Source: Dokdonella sp. (GTDB lineage Bacteria; Pseudomonadota; Gammaproteobacteria; Xanthomonadales; Rhodanobacteraceae). From it: a stretch of 64,000 bases of DNA. Shown piece after piece: positions 1 to 7,930 of the stretch. Where the stretch lies: positions 682,001-746,000 of the forward strand of contig NZ_JAHCAS010000001.1 of assembly GCF_019634775.1 (NCBI RefSeq), given 5' to 3'. The notes beneath the pieces were generated by a model, which was given only the letters and a program-made list of their open reading frames with translations, had not been told where the DNA came from and ran no database searches. The position numbers were made by a program, and so were the translations under genes. The stretch's first letter is position 1. Each line of letters starts with the position of its first letter.

Positions 1-217
<217 letters not shown>

Positions 218-428
218 TCACGCCACGACGATGCGGACGCGGGGCGGTCGGGTAATGATGGCGTATTGGGGGTGGGGCGGGATAGGCGACAGCAGCGACG
301 ATCCTCGAATAGCTCAGCAGTCGTGGATGCATCACGCCTGCACGCGTGTTCAAGGGGCACCCGGGAAGATGCCTTTCCGCACGCTTCTCGCATTGCGCAG
401 CATGGCCCGGCGACAGGTGCGGCCACTG

Positions 429-1056
429 GCGCTGCGCGCCGTTCGCTTTCGGCAATCCTGCCGAAAGCGTCGAACAAAGGTTCTGCCATCACGCCACTCT
501 CCCAGCCATACGCAAGAAGGCCCGCTTGAGGCGGGCCCTTCTGCCTTGGGAGACCAGGATGACTCGCGCCATCCATGGCGCTCGGCCCTTCGGGCCCGGC
601 GCTGCGCGCCGTTCGCTTTCGGCAATCCTGCCGAAAGCGTCGAACAAAGGTTCTGCCATCACGCCAGTCTCCCAGCCATACGCAAGAAGGCCCGCTTGAG
701 GCGGGCCCTTCTGCCTTGGGAGACCAGGATGACTCGCGCCATCCATGGCGCTCGGCCCTTCGGGCCCGGCGCTGCGCGCCGTTCGCTTTCGGCAATCCTG
801 CCGAAAGCGTCGAACAAAGGTTCTGCCATCACGCCAGTCTCCCAGCCATACGCAAGAAGGCCCGCTTGAGGTGGGCCCTTCTGCCTTGGGAGACCAGGAT
901 GACTCGCGCCATCCATGGCGCTCGGCCCTTCGGGCCCGGCGCTGCGCGCCGTTCGCTTTCGGCAATCCTGCCGAAAGCGTCGAACAAAGGTTCTGCCATC
1001 ACGCCAGTCTCCCAGCCATACGCAAGAAGGCCCGCCTGGAGCGGGCCTTCTTGCGT
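429..1056. repeat. 170-bp tandem repeat array downstream of tRNA-Gln
   Basis: Three full 170-bp units (anchor GCTGCGCGCC at 431, 601, 771) and a partial fourth (anchor at 941) lie head to tail and merge into the 3' end of tRNA-Gln. Units differ by only about one substitution each, for example at 496 and 872. Read in the tRNA direction (minus), each unit carries ATCCTGGTCTCCCA, which matches the tRNA 3' segment ATCCTAGTCTCCCA with one mismatch. It is followed by a GC-rich hairpin. Each unit also contains a second perfect hairpin (CGCTTTCGGCA, loop ATCC, TGCCGAAAGCG). The layout resembles the 178-bp repeats behind E. coli tyrT, but the sequence is not the same. No spacers are present, so this is not a CRISPR array. 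Arg-rich reading frames stay open across the array on both strands; none has coding support. Confidence 0.92.
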
Positions 1057-1070
1057 ATGGCTGGGAGACT
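1006..1070. repeat. Perfect 30-bp inverted repeat that includes the tRNA-Gln 3' end
   Basis: The left arm 1006-1035 and right arm 1041-1070 are exact reverse complements, separated by the 5-base loop CTGGA. The right arm contains the last ten bases of the tRNA-Gln body and discriminator, its encoded CCA, and the following trailer. In the transcript (minus strand) the hairpin could compete with the acceptor stem or act as a trailer/processing structure. There is no strong U tract, so it is not a classic intrinsic terminator. Confidence 0.9.
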
Positions 1071-1131
1071 AGGATTCGAACCTAGATAAACGGAGTCAGA
1101 GTCCGTTGTCCTACCGTTAGACGATCTCCCA
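1058..1131 (-). tRNA. tRNA-Gln (anticodon CUG)
   Basis: The minus strand folds as a cloverleaf. The 7-bp acceptor stem is TGGGAGA with TCTCCCA, the anticodon stem is ACGGA/TCCGT around loop CTCTGAC (anticodon CTG, Gln), and the T arm contains GGTTCGAATCC. The discriminator is G (1061) and CCA is encoded (1058-1060). It lies 53 bases after the rpsI stop on the same strand, so it may be co-transcribed with rplM-rpsI. Its 3' flank is the 170-bp repeat array. Confidence 0.96.
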
Positions 1132-1184
1132 ATGAACCGGGATGCCGGGCCGGGAAACATCCCGACCTGGCGAAAGCGTTTCGA

Positions 1185-1577
1185 TCAGCGCTTCGAGTAC
1201 TGCGTCGCGCGGCGGGCCTTGCGCAGGCCGACCTTCTTGCGCTCGACCTCGCGGGCGTCGCGGGTCATGAAACCGGCCTTGCGCAGCGGGGCCTTGAGGT
1301 TCTCGTCGTATTCGACGAGGGCGCGGGCGATGCCGAGGCGGATCGCGCCGGCCTGGCCGGTGGTGCCGCCGCCGGCGACCGTCACGAGGACGTCGAACTT
1401 CTCGGTGGCTTCGACGAGCTGCAGCGGCTGGCGCACGATCATGCGCGCCGTCTCGCGGCCGAAGAAGGTGTCGAGCGGCTTGCCGTTGACGACGATCGCG
1501 CCACTGCCCTTGCGCAGGAAGACGCGGGCGGCGGAGGACTTGCGACGGCCGGTGCCGTAGTTCTGCTGGATAGCCAT
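1185..1577 (-). CDS. rpsI: 30S ribosomal protein S9
   Basis: This 130-residue protein is a component of the small ribosomal subunit, where the S9 C-terminal tail reaches towards P-site tRNA. It starts [19 protein letters not shown], the classic S9 N-terminus, and ends in a basic tail finishing SKR, the invariant end of the family. Full length matches bacterial S9. It follows rplM by about 70 bases on the same strand, the standard L13-S9 operon order. tRNA-Gln follows immediately. Confidence 0.98.
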   Translation of the reverse strand: MAIQQNYGTGRRKSSAARVFLRKGSGAIVVNGKPLDTFFGRETARMIVRQPLQLVEATEKFDVLVTVAGGGTTGQAGAIRLGIARALVEYDENLKAPLRKAGFMTRDAREVERKKVGLRKARRATQYSKR

Positions 1578-1648
1578 TTGACGTTCGCTGGTTCTTGTCT
1601 ATTTATAAAGAGTGGGGTGCCGCGGACGAGCCCACGGCGATGCCTGGC

Positions 1649-2077
1649 TCAGACCTCGAGCACCTGCGGCTGCTGCGCCGCATGCGGGTGGTTCGGGCCG
1701 GCGTAGACCTTGAGCTTGCGGTACATCGCCCGGCCGAGCGGATTCTTCGGCAGCATGCCCTTGACGGCGATCTCGATGACGCGCTCGGGATGAGTCGCCA
1801 GCATGTCCTTCAGCGAAGTCGTCTTGAGGTTGCCGACATAACCGGTGAAACGGTGGTAATTCTTGGCGTCAAGCTTGTTGCCGGTCACGGCAACCTTCTC
1901 AGCATTGACGACGACGACGAAATCGCCAGTGTCGACATGCGTGGTGAACACGGGCTTGTGCTTGCCGCGCAGGCGGTGGGCGATTTCCGTGGACAGGCGA
2001 CCGAGCGTCTTGTCCGTGGCATCGACCACGAACCAGTCGCGCTTCACGGTTTCGGGCTTGGCGCTGATCGTCTTCAT
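1649..2077 (-). CDS. rplM: 50S ribosomal protein L13
   Basis: This 142-residue large-subunit protein is needed early in 50S assembly. The start was set at the ATG at 2075-2077 ([15 protein letters not shown]), the usual L13 N-terminus. An upstream in-frame ATG would add 31 residues with no family similarity. The [11 protein letters not shown] and [10 protein letters not shown] segments are L13 signatures. It is the first gene of the rplM-rpsI pair and is preceded by a good sigma-70-like promoter at 2129-2157. Confidence 0.98.
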   Translation of the reverse strand: MKTISAKPETVKRDWFVVDATDKTLGRLSTEIAHRLRGKHKPVFTTHVDTGDFVVVVNAEKVAVTGNKLDAKNYHRFTGYVGNLKTTSLKDMLATHPERVIEIAVKGMLPKNPLGRAMYRKLKVYAGPNHPHAAQQPQVLEV

Positions 2078-2128
2078 GTCAAAACCTTGGGTGCCCTGAG
2101 GCGGGCTGGATGCGGCGAAAGGCGCGGG

Positions 2129-2157
2129 AGAATAGCGGAACGTCCCGGGTGGCGCAA
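2129..2157 (-). promoter_or_regulatory. Sigma-70-like promoter for rplM-rpsI
   Basis: On the minus strand TTGCGC (2157-2152) is followed after 17 bases by TATTCT (2134-2129). This sits about 50 bases upstream of the rplM ATG in an otherwise very GC-rich stretch. Spacing and position are right; no experimental support. Confidence 0.55.
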
Positions 2158-2202
2158 GCGTCCCGGCCACTTCGGCCCCGGGCGGCGAACCGCCATCGCC
2201 AC

Positions 2203-2428
2203 GGATGTTCTGATCAATCCCACAACGGCGTCACCGTCCTGTGCGGGCGCAGATCAAGGCGCGAGGGCAAAGCCAGACTGGCCGTCTGTCGAGCCGGCGC
2301 AACGCCGGGCTGCGCCCGCACAGGGCGGCCCCAGGCTTTTGATTCCCAATGACGGGGTGACATCCGCAAGGCCCGCAAGCGACCCTTGCGGATGTCATGA
2401 CGCCATTGCGGAATGGGTCAGGGCATCC
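2203..2428. repeat. Interspersed palindromic element (MITE-like), copy 1
   Basis: This about 226-bp element fills most of the gap between rplM and the Fe-S gene. Its ends are imperfect inverted repeats: GGATGTTCTGATCAATCCCA on the left and the complement of a similar sequence ending GGGCATCC on the right. Internal segments (CGGCGTCACCGTCCTGTGCG, GATTCCCAATGACGGGG) recur at 9697-9760, 18812-18847, 37822-37913 and 47568-47754. It has no coding capacity. Its right end is only about 12 bases before the next start codon. Confidence 0.75.
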
Positions 2429-2440
2429 CTAGCATGCGGC

Positions 2441-3637
2441 ATGCCCACTCCGCCCGACGCGCGCCTGCTCACCCTGGCCGACCAGTGCGTGATGTGCGGC
2501 CTGTGCCTGCCGCACTGCCCGACCTACCGGCTCAGTCGCCATGAGGCCGAATCACCGCGCGGGCGCATCGCCCTGATCCGTCGCATCGCTGCCGGCGAGC
2601 CGCCATCGTCTTCGGCGCTGGAACATCTCGATCACTGCCTGTCCTGCCTGTCCTGCCAGAAGGTCTGTCCCTCGCAGGTCCGCTACGGCGAGCTCATCGA
2701 CGGCGCGCGCGCGCGCTTGTGGGCGGAACGGGTGGATCGACCGCACCGCTTCGATCCGCGTCGCCTGACCCTACTCGCCCGACTCGGCACGTGGACGCGG
2801 GCCGGCCGCTGGCTGCCAGCCCTGGCGCGCCTGCTGCCGAAAGGTTCGCGCGCGCGACGCCTCGCTGCCGAAGCGCCGCTGACGCCGCCATCGCTGCGCA
2901 CACCGGCCATCGTACGCAAGGACATCCGCGGCGAACTGACCCTGTTTCCGGGCTGCGTCGCGCGCGAGCTCGACCACGACACCCTGGCCGCCGCACGGAT
3001 GCTCCTCGAAACGCTGGGCTGGCGCGTGACAGTGCCGGCGGGTGCGGTCTGCTGTGGCGCCTTGGCACGCCATGCCGGCGATGCGGAATCGGCGCGGACA
3101 GTCGAAGCAGCGACGCGCCGTACCCTGTCCGCGTTGCCGGCGGCGACCGTGCTGGTCAGCGCCTCCGGCTGTCTGGGGCCGTTGCGCGATCAGGCGCTGC
3201 TCGACACCACGCTCGCCGTCGACGACGTGGCCGGCTTCATCGCGCGCGACGAACGCCTGGCGACGCTGCGCTTTCGCCCGCTTCACCAACGCGCAGCCTG
3301 GCACCTCGCCTGCACGCAGGGCAGCGTCGGCGACGGCGGGGCCGCTGCACGTGCCCTGCTCGCCCGCATCCCGGGCCTCGAACTCGTGCCGCTGCCCGAA
3401 CAGCCGCGCTGCTGCGGCGCGGCCGGTGCGTACTTCATCGAGCAGCCTGTACTCGCCGACCGCCTGCGCACGGAGAAGCTCAACCAGGCCACCGCGCTCG
3501 CGCCGGACCTGCTGCTTACCGGCAACGTCGGCTGTCGCGTGTTTCTCGGCAACGGCCTGCGACAACGCGACGCTGCGCTTCCCGTGCTGCATCCGCTTGT
3601 GTTGCTCGCGCGCCAGCTCGACACTGCCGCGTCATGA
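2441..3637 (+). CDS. (Fe-S)-binding oxidoreductase subunit, GlcF/heterodisulfide-reductase-like
   Basis: This 398-residue protein has two ferredoxin-type 4Fe-4S motifs, [12 protein letters not shown] (Cys 16, 19, 22, 26) and [12 protein letters not shown] (Cys 66, 69, 72, 76). Two CCG-domain motifs follow, [10 protein letters not shown] and CCGAAGAY. This is the architecture of the glycolate oxidase iron-sulfur subunit GlcF and of HdrD-like proteins, which pass electrons from a flavoprotein dehydrogenase to the quinone pool. No flavin subunit is adjacent, so the substrate is unknown. The start was chosen at the ATG at 2441, 15 residues before the first cysteine; the upstream frame runs into a repeat element. 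It overlaps coq7 by ATGA. Confidence 0.85.
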   Translation: MPTPPDARLLTLADQCVMCGLCLPHCPTYRLSRHEAESPRGRIALIRRIAAGEPPSSSALEHLDHCLSCLSCQKVCPSQVRYGELIDGARARLWAERVDRPHRFDPRRLTLLARLGTWTRAGRWLPALARLLPKGSRARRLAAEAPLTPPSLRTPAIVRKDIRGELTLFPGCVARELDHDTLAAARMLLETLGWRVTVPAGAVCCGALARHAGDAESARTVEAATRRTLSALPAATVLVSASGCLGPLRDQALLDTTLAVDDVAGFIARDERLATLRFRPLHQRAAWHLACTQGSVGDGGAAARALLARIPGLELVPLPEQPRCCGAAGAYFIEQPVLADRLRTEKLNQATALAPDLLLTGNVGCRVFLGNGLRQRDAALPVLHPLVLLARQLDTAAS

Positions 3638-4278
3638 GCACCCGCCCGCTGTCGCGCCTCGACCGCGTGATCGTCGAGATCGAACGTGCCCTCGGCACGA
3701 TGTTCCAGCCGCAGCCGATCGCCGCGCGCCCGTCACCCGCGCGCGGCATCGAAGCGGCCGAACTCGACGAAAGCGAACGTCGCCACGCCGCCGGACTGAT
3801 GCGCGTCAACCACGTCGGCGAGGTCTGCGCGCAGGCGCTCTACTTCGGCCAGGCCGCGGTTGCGCGCAACGAGGCGGTACGCCGGCAACTGCTCGACGCG
3901 GCGGCCGAGGAAACCGATCACCTCGCCTGGTGCGGCGAACGCATCGCCGAACTCGGCGATCGTCCGAGCCTGCTCAATCCGCTGTGGTACGGCGGCGCCT
4001 GGGCGATCGGCGCGGCCGCGGGCCTGATCGGCGATCGCGTCAGCCTCGGCTTCGTCGTCGAGACCGAGCGCCAGGTCGAGGCGCATCTGCAAGGCCACCT
4101 CGACAAGCTTCCGCCCGCCGACCAGCGCAGCCGCGCGATCGTCGCGCAGATGAAGGACGACGAAGCCCGCCACGCCGACCACGCCAAAGCCGCCGGCGGC
4201 ATCGATCTGCCGCCACCGATCAAGGCGGCGATGCGTCTGGCCGCCGATGTGATGCGCAAGGTGGCGTATCGGGTTTGA
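3634..4278 (+). CDS. coq7: 2-polyprenyl-3-methyl-6-methoxy-1,4-benzoquinol hydroxylase (ubiquinone biosynthesis)
   Basis: This 214-residue carboxylate-bridged di-iron monooxygenase carries out the last ring hydroxylation of ubiquinone synthesis at the membrane. The ferritin-like iron ligands are visible: Glu63 in MRVNHVGEV, Glu93 and His96 in AEETDHLAW, the glutamates of [11 protein letters not shown], and the Glu/His pair in [10 protein letters not shown]. The ATG at 3634 overlaps the stop of the upstream Fe-S gene (ATGA), so the two are probably translationally coupled. The pairing with a quinone-linked oxidoreductase fits quinone metabolism. Confidence 0.95.
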   Translation: MSTRPLSRLDRVIVEIERALGTMFQPQPIAARPSPARGIEAAELDESERRHAAGLMRVNHVGEVCAQALYFGQAAVARNEAVRRQLLDAAAEETDHLAWCGERIAELGDRPSLLNPLWYGGAWAIGAAAGLIGDRVSLGFVVETERQVEAHLQGHLDKLPPADQRSRAIVAQMKDDEARHADHAKAAGGIDLPPPIKAAMRLAADVMRKVAYRV

Positions 4279-4311
4279 GGCCCGGCAGCGGCAGCAGCAG
4301 AGATACAACCG

Positions 4312-4391
4312 TAGGAAACGGCTTCAGCCGTGATGCCTTGTCTGTACAACGCCACAACGAAGAAGCATCACGGCTGAAGCCGTTTCCTACG
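4312..4391. repeat. REP-like palindrome with GTAG ends
   Basis: A perfect 26-bp inverted repeat lies between coq7 and speD. The left arm 4312-4337 begins GTAGGAAACGGCTTCAGCCG and the right arm 4366-4391 is its exact complement. The GTAG start and CGGCTTCAGCCG core match the GTAG/REP families known from Stenotrophomonas, Xanthomonas and Pseudomonas. It lies between two converging genes, where it may act as a bidirectional mRNA-stabilising or terminating hairpin. Confidence 0.85.
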
Positions 4392-4435
4392 GCGGAACAT
4401 GGAACCAAGCCGCACCGCGCCCCTGAACCCGGCCG

Positions 4436-5221
4436 TCAGACCAGATTGCGGCCGTGGAACAGTTCCTCGATCTCGCGCTTGACCAAGGCCTCGATGCGCT
4501 GACGCTCCTTGAACGAGAGGTCGTCGGCGTGGGCTTCGAACAGATAGGTATCGAGGTCGAAGTTCTTCACGTGCATCTTCGTGTGGAACATGTTTTCCTG
4601 GTACACGTTCACGTCCAGCATTTCGTATTTCTGCCGGATGTGCTTGGCCAGGTATTCCTGCACCGAGTTGATGCGATGGTCCATGTAGTGCTTGCGGCCC
4701 TTCACGTCGCGGGTGAAGCCGCGCACGCGATAGTCGGCGATGACGATGTCCGACTCGAAGCTGTCGATGAGGAAGTTGAGGGCCTTCAGCGGCGAGATCA
4801 CGCCGCAGGTCGACACGTCGATGTCCGCGCGGAAGGTCGCAATGCCGTTGTGCGGATGCGTCTCCGGATAGGTGTGGACGGTGATATGGCTCTTGTCGAG
4901 ATGGGCGACGACGGCATCGGAGATGGTGTCGCGGCCGAGCTTCTCGACCACCGGCTCCTCGGAAATGAGGATCGTCACACTGGCACCCTGCGGATCGTAG
5001 TCCTGGCGCGCGATGTTGAGGATGTTGGCGCCGATGATGTCGGCCACGTCGGTGAGGATCGCGGTCAGGCGCTCGGCATTGTAGGCCTCGTCGATGTACT
5101 CGATGTAGCGCCGGCGCTGGTCTTCCGACACCGCGTAGCAGATGTCGTAGATGTTGAAGCTGAGCGCCTTGGTGAGGTTGTTGAACCCCTGCAGGCGCAG
5201 GCGCGGAATGGGCTTCACCAT
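4436..5221 (-). CDS. speD: S-adenosylmethionine decarboxylase proenzyme
   Basis: This 261-residue enzyme makes decarboxylated S-adenosylmethionine, the aminopropyl donor for spermidine. It belongs to the long enterobacterial SpeD class. The self-processing site is the Lys110-Ser111 bond in LDKSHITVH; cleavage leaves a pyruvoyl group from Ser111. The start is the ATG at 5219-5221 ([16 protein letters not shown]). An upstream extension in frame has no family similarity. It is transcribed divergently from the Clp-like regulator, an arrangement also seen in xanthomonads. A CATAAT -10-like box lies at 5258-5263 on this strand. Confidence 0.96.
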   Translation of the reverse strand: MVKPIPRLRLQGFNNLTKALSFNIYDICYAVSEDQRRRYIEYIDEAYNAERLTAILTDVADIIGANILNIARQDYDPQGASVTILISEEPVVEKLGRDTISDAVVAHLDKSHITVHTYPETHPHNGIATFRADIDVSTCGVISPLKALNFLIDSFESDIVIADYRVRGFTRDVKGRKHYMDHRINSVQEYLAKHIRQKYEMLDVNVYQENMFHTKMHVKNFDLDTYLFEAHADDLSFKERQRIEALVKREIEELFHGRNLV

Positions 5222-5475
5222 GGCTCTTCTCCAACCCGCTGCCGCGGAAGGGCGCGCATTATGGGCCAATCCCCCCGGCGATGAAACCGCTCCGGGACGG
5301 CCATTTCGCCGCGCTCCGCGCGCCGGCGCGGCCCCGCCGTCCCGAGCCGGACCCGCCCACCGGGCCCGGAATTGCAATAAGATGCGGATCGACTGCGCGC
5401 AGGGGTGCAGTCGATGGAATTTCTCGCGCATTTGTGCGTGCCCTCCGCGTCGCCTTGGGAGACAGCCGAGTGAAG

Positions 5476-6186
5476 ATGGCCGATTTCCGCTACACCCTGC
5501 AGCGCAACGTTTCCAAAGTGCAGGCTCCACCATCGCTGCAGCCCGACCGCGCGGCGATGGAGCGCTTCCTTGGCATGTGCCACCGCCGCCGCTATCCGAG
5601 CAAGACGGCGATCATCCGTCCGGGTGATTCGGCCAACATCCTCTACTACGTCATCGACGGTTCGTTGACCGTGTCCTCGGAGGACGAGGAAGGGCGTGAG
5701 CTGATCCTCGCCTACCTCAACCGCGGTGAGTTCATCGGCGAGATGGGCATCTTCGTCGAGACCCCGCGCCGCGAAGTCATGGTGCGCACGCGCACGCCCT
5801 GCGAACTGGCCGAGATCGGCTACGAACGCATGTTCAACCTGTTCGAGGGTCCGCTGCGCGAGGAATGCCCGAAGATCCTGTTCGCGATCGGTTCGCAACT
5901 CACCAACCGCTTGCTGCACACCAGCCGCAAGGTCAGCCGCCTGGCCTTCATGGACGTGACCGGCCGCGTCGCCAAGACACTGATCGACCTCACCGACGAG
6001 CCCGATGCGATGTCGCACCCGGAAGGCATGCAGATCCGCATCTCGCGCCAGGAAATCAGCCGCATCGTCGGCTGCTCGCGCGAGATGGTCGGACGCGTGC
6101 TCAAGCAGCTCGAGGAACAAGGCATGATCACCGTGTCGGGCAAGACCATCGTGGTGCTCGGCCGACGGGCCAGCAGCGAGGGCTGA
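5476..6186 (+). CDS. clp: CRP/FNR-family transcriptional regulator, Clp-like
   Basis: This 236-residue protein has an N-terminal cyclic-nucleotide-binding beta barrel (about 25-140) and a C-terminal helix-turn-helix (about 185-215, [20 protein letters not shown]). The nucleotide pocket reads [11 protein letters not shown]. Glu100 occupies the position of the cAMP-contacting Ser83 of E. coli CRP, with Arg99 kept. The same Glu occurs in Xanthomonas Clp, whose DNA binding is blocked by c-di-GMP rather than switched on by cAMP (established for Clp; inferred here). An in-frame GTG at 5470, preceded by GGGAGA at good spacing, is an equally likely start and would add two residues. Confidence 0.9.
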   Translation: MADFRYTLQRNVSKVQAPPSLQPDRAAMERFLGMCHRRRYPSKTAIIRPGDSANILYYVIDGSLTVSSEDEEGRELILAYLNRGEFIGEMGIFVETPRREVMVRTRTPCELAEIGYERMFNLFEGPLREECPKILFAIGSQLTNRLLHTSRKVSRLAFMDVTGRVAKTLIDLTDEPDAMSHPEGMQIRISRQEISRIVGCSREMVGRVLKQLEEQGMITVSGKTIVVLGRRASSEG

Positions 6187-6189
6187 TCG

Positions 6190-6280
6190 GCGCAATCGCG
6201 GCCACGCAGATGCTTCTGGTCGCGCGAAGCGAAAACATCGCCCGTGAACGGGCCCCCATTACAGGGGTTCCATTGGTGCT
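6190..6280. repeat. Degenerate REP-like palindrome between convergent genes
   Basis: The short gap between clp and the HAD gene contains GATGCTTCTGG, GAAAACATCGCCCGTGAACG and GGGCCCCCATTACAGGGG segments. They resemble the arms of the REP element at 20680-20746 (GGGGCGATGC and GCATCGCCGGTGAACG). The copy is imperfect. Confidence 0.45.
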
Positions 6281-6282
6281 GC

Positions 6283-6987
6283 TCAACGCCACTCCACCCG
6301 CCGCACGCTGCGTCCGAGCGCACGTTCGAGAGCGCGGCAAGCCTTCGGCGTGGCGTTGACGAGCACGGCATCCTGCGCCTCGCGCAGCATCGGCGCGTCG
6401 GCCGGGGAATCGGTATAGGCGACCGCCCAGGGCGACGCGATGCCATAGGCGGCGAGTTCGCGCGGCTTGCGCGGGCCGAAACAGTGCACTGCCGTGCGCA
6501 GGCCGAACCAGCCGGGCTCCACACGCGAGGCAACAAGCTCGAAACCATCCAGGCCGATTGCCTCGAACAGGCCGCGCGCGACGTGCTGTTCGCAGCCGGT
6601 GACGACAATGACGCGATCGCCGTTGGTCAGATGCCGCCGCAGCGCGGTGATGCCATCGCGCAGGAAGATGCGCGGGCGTTCGGCATGCTCTCGCGCGAAG
6701 GCGGCGGCGAGCGAGCGATAACGCGCTTCGTCGAGGCCGAGCAGGTTCACGCGCACGAGCAGGCGCACGATCCGCCAGCGTCCGCGTCGGCTCAGCGCCA
6801 GCGGACTCGCCAGCAACGCCAGCGGCATGGCCAGGCACAGGCGCCATGGCGCCTGCCGGTAGCGCGCGCGCATGAAGGCGGCAAACGAGTCGCCGCGGAT
6901 CAGCACGCCGTCGAAGTCGAACAGAACGATGCGCGGTTCCGGCACCGCATCGATCGATGCAGTGGTGTCGTCGTCGGCCGCGCTCAC
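6283..6987 (-). CDS. HAD-superfamily phosphatase (HAD-IB-like)
   Basis: This 234-residue protein has the HAD nucleophile motif [11 protein letters not shown] (Asp24, general acid Asp26), a motif II region VIVVTGCE and a motif III/IV region [10 protein letters not shown]. The pattern resembles SerB-like HAD-IB phosphomonoesterases. A hydrophobic stretch near residues 50-60 ([12 protein letters not shown]) belongs to the cap region and is probably not a signal. Its ATG overlaps the trpC stop (6984-6987), so it is coupled to tryptophan synthesis genes. The substrate is unknown. xanthomonads show the same trpC-HAD pairing. Confidence 0.85.
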   Translation of the reverse strand: MSAADDDTTASIDAVPEPRIVLFDFDGVLIRGDSFAAFMRARYRQAPWRLCLAMPLALLASPLALSRRGRWRIVRLLVRVNLLGLDEARYRSLAAAFAREHAERPRIFLRDGITALRRHLTNGDRVIVVTGCEQHVARGLFEAIGLDGFELVASRVEPGWFGLRTAVHCFGPRKPRELAAYGIASPWAVAYTDSPADAPMLREAQDAVLVNATPKACRALERALGRSVRRVEWR

Positions 6988-7781
6988 GGCTGGAAGAACA
7001 GCCCGGCCAGCGCAGCGCCGGGGTCGGCAGCACGCATGAAGGTCTCGCCGACGAGGAAAGCATCGATGCCGGCGGCACGCAGGCGGGCGACGTCGCCCGC
7101 CGTGGTGATGCCGCTCTCGGTGACGAAGACGCGACCGTCATCGACACGCGCGCGCAGTCCGATCGAGGTGTCGAGCGACACCTCGAAGGTGCGCAGGTCG
7201 CGGTTGTTCACGCCGATCAGCGGCACCGGCAGGGCCAGCGCACGTTCGAGCTCGTCACCGTCGTGAGCCTCGACGAGCACGTCGAGATCGAGCTCGGCGG
7301 CGAGCAGGGCCAGCTCGAGCAAGGCCGCGTCATCGAGCGCGGCGACGATCAGCAGGATTGCGTCGGCGCCGATCAGGCGCGCTTCGTAGACCTGATACGG
7401 GTCGATCGTGAAGTCCTTGCGCAGCACCGGCAGCGCGCATGCGCCACGCGCCTGCACGAGGCAGTCCTCATGGCCCTGGAAGAAATCGGCATCGGTCAAC
7501 ACCGACAGGCAGGTCGCGCCGGCGCGCGCATAGCTCGCCGCGATCGCAGCGGGATCGAAATCGGCACGGATCACGCCCTTGCTCGGACTGGCTCTCTTGA
7601 TCTCGGCGATGACCGCCGCACGGCCGGACTCGATCGCCGCTTCGATCGCCGCGGCAAAACCGCGCGTGTCGGGCAGGTCGCGGCAGCGCGCAATGAGTTC
7701 GGCGAGCGGCTGGCGCGCCTGGCGCGCGGCGACCTCCTCGGCCTTGCGGGCGAGGATGCGGCTGAGGATGTCGGTGCTCAT
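6984..7781 (-). CDS. trpC: Indole-3-glycerol-phosphate synthase
   Basis: This 265-residue TIM-barrel enzyme closes the indole ring in tryptophan synthesis. Signature segments are [12 protein letters not shown] near the N-terminus, [14 protein letters not shown] and VTESGI. Length fits monofunctional TrpC. The start is the ATG at 7779-7781 ([17 protein letters not shown]); an in-frame upstream extension is not family-like. It is followed without a gap by the HAD phosphatase gene. The other trp genes are not in this window. Confidence 0.96.
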   Translation of the reverse strand: MSTDILSRILARKAEEVAARQARQPLAELIARCRDLPDTRGFAAAIEAAIESGRAAVIAEIKRASPSKGVIRADFDPAAIAASYARAGATCLSVLTDADFFQGHEDCLVQARGACALPVLRKDFTIDPYQVYEARLIGADAILLIVAALDDAALLELALLAAELDLDVLVEAHDGDELERALALPVPLIGVNNRDLRTFEVSLDTSIGLRARVDDGRVFVTESGITTAGDVARLRAAGIDAFLVGETFMRAADPGAALAGLFFQP

Positions 7782-7930
7782 CTCGGATTCCGGCGACGGG
7801 GCGCGCATTGTAAGGCGGGGATCGAGGCATGGAGCCTGGCATGGGGAATGGCAGAGATGATCGTTGGATTGCCGGCGCTCCATCCTTCCGGCGCTAGAAT
7901 CACCGACCCGCCCCTGTGTGGAGTCCGTCC

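Noticed and set aside
429..1056. CRISPR array
   Set aside because: The repeats are 170 bp, directly abutting, with no spacers and no cas genes.
429..1070. Integron attC-like cassettes
   Set aside because: No integrase, no cassette genes and no attC core sites (GTTRRRY) between units.
2203..2428. Insertion sequence with transposase
   Set aside because: The element is 226 bp with no coding capacity; only MITE-like ends are present.
1595..2440. N-terminal extension of the Fe-S protein through the ribosomal protein genes
   Set aside because: The extension is antisense to rplM and then crosses a repeat element. The Fe-S motif begins only after 2441.
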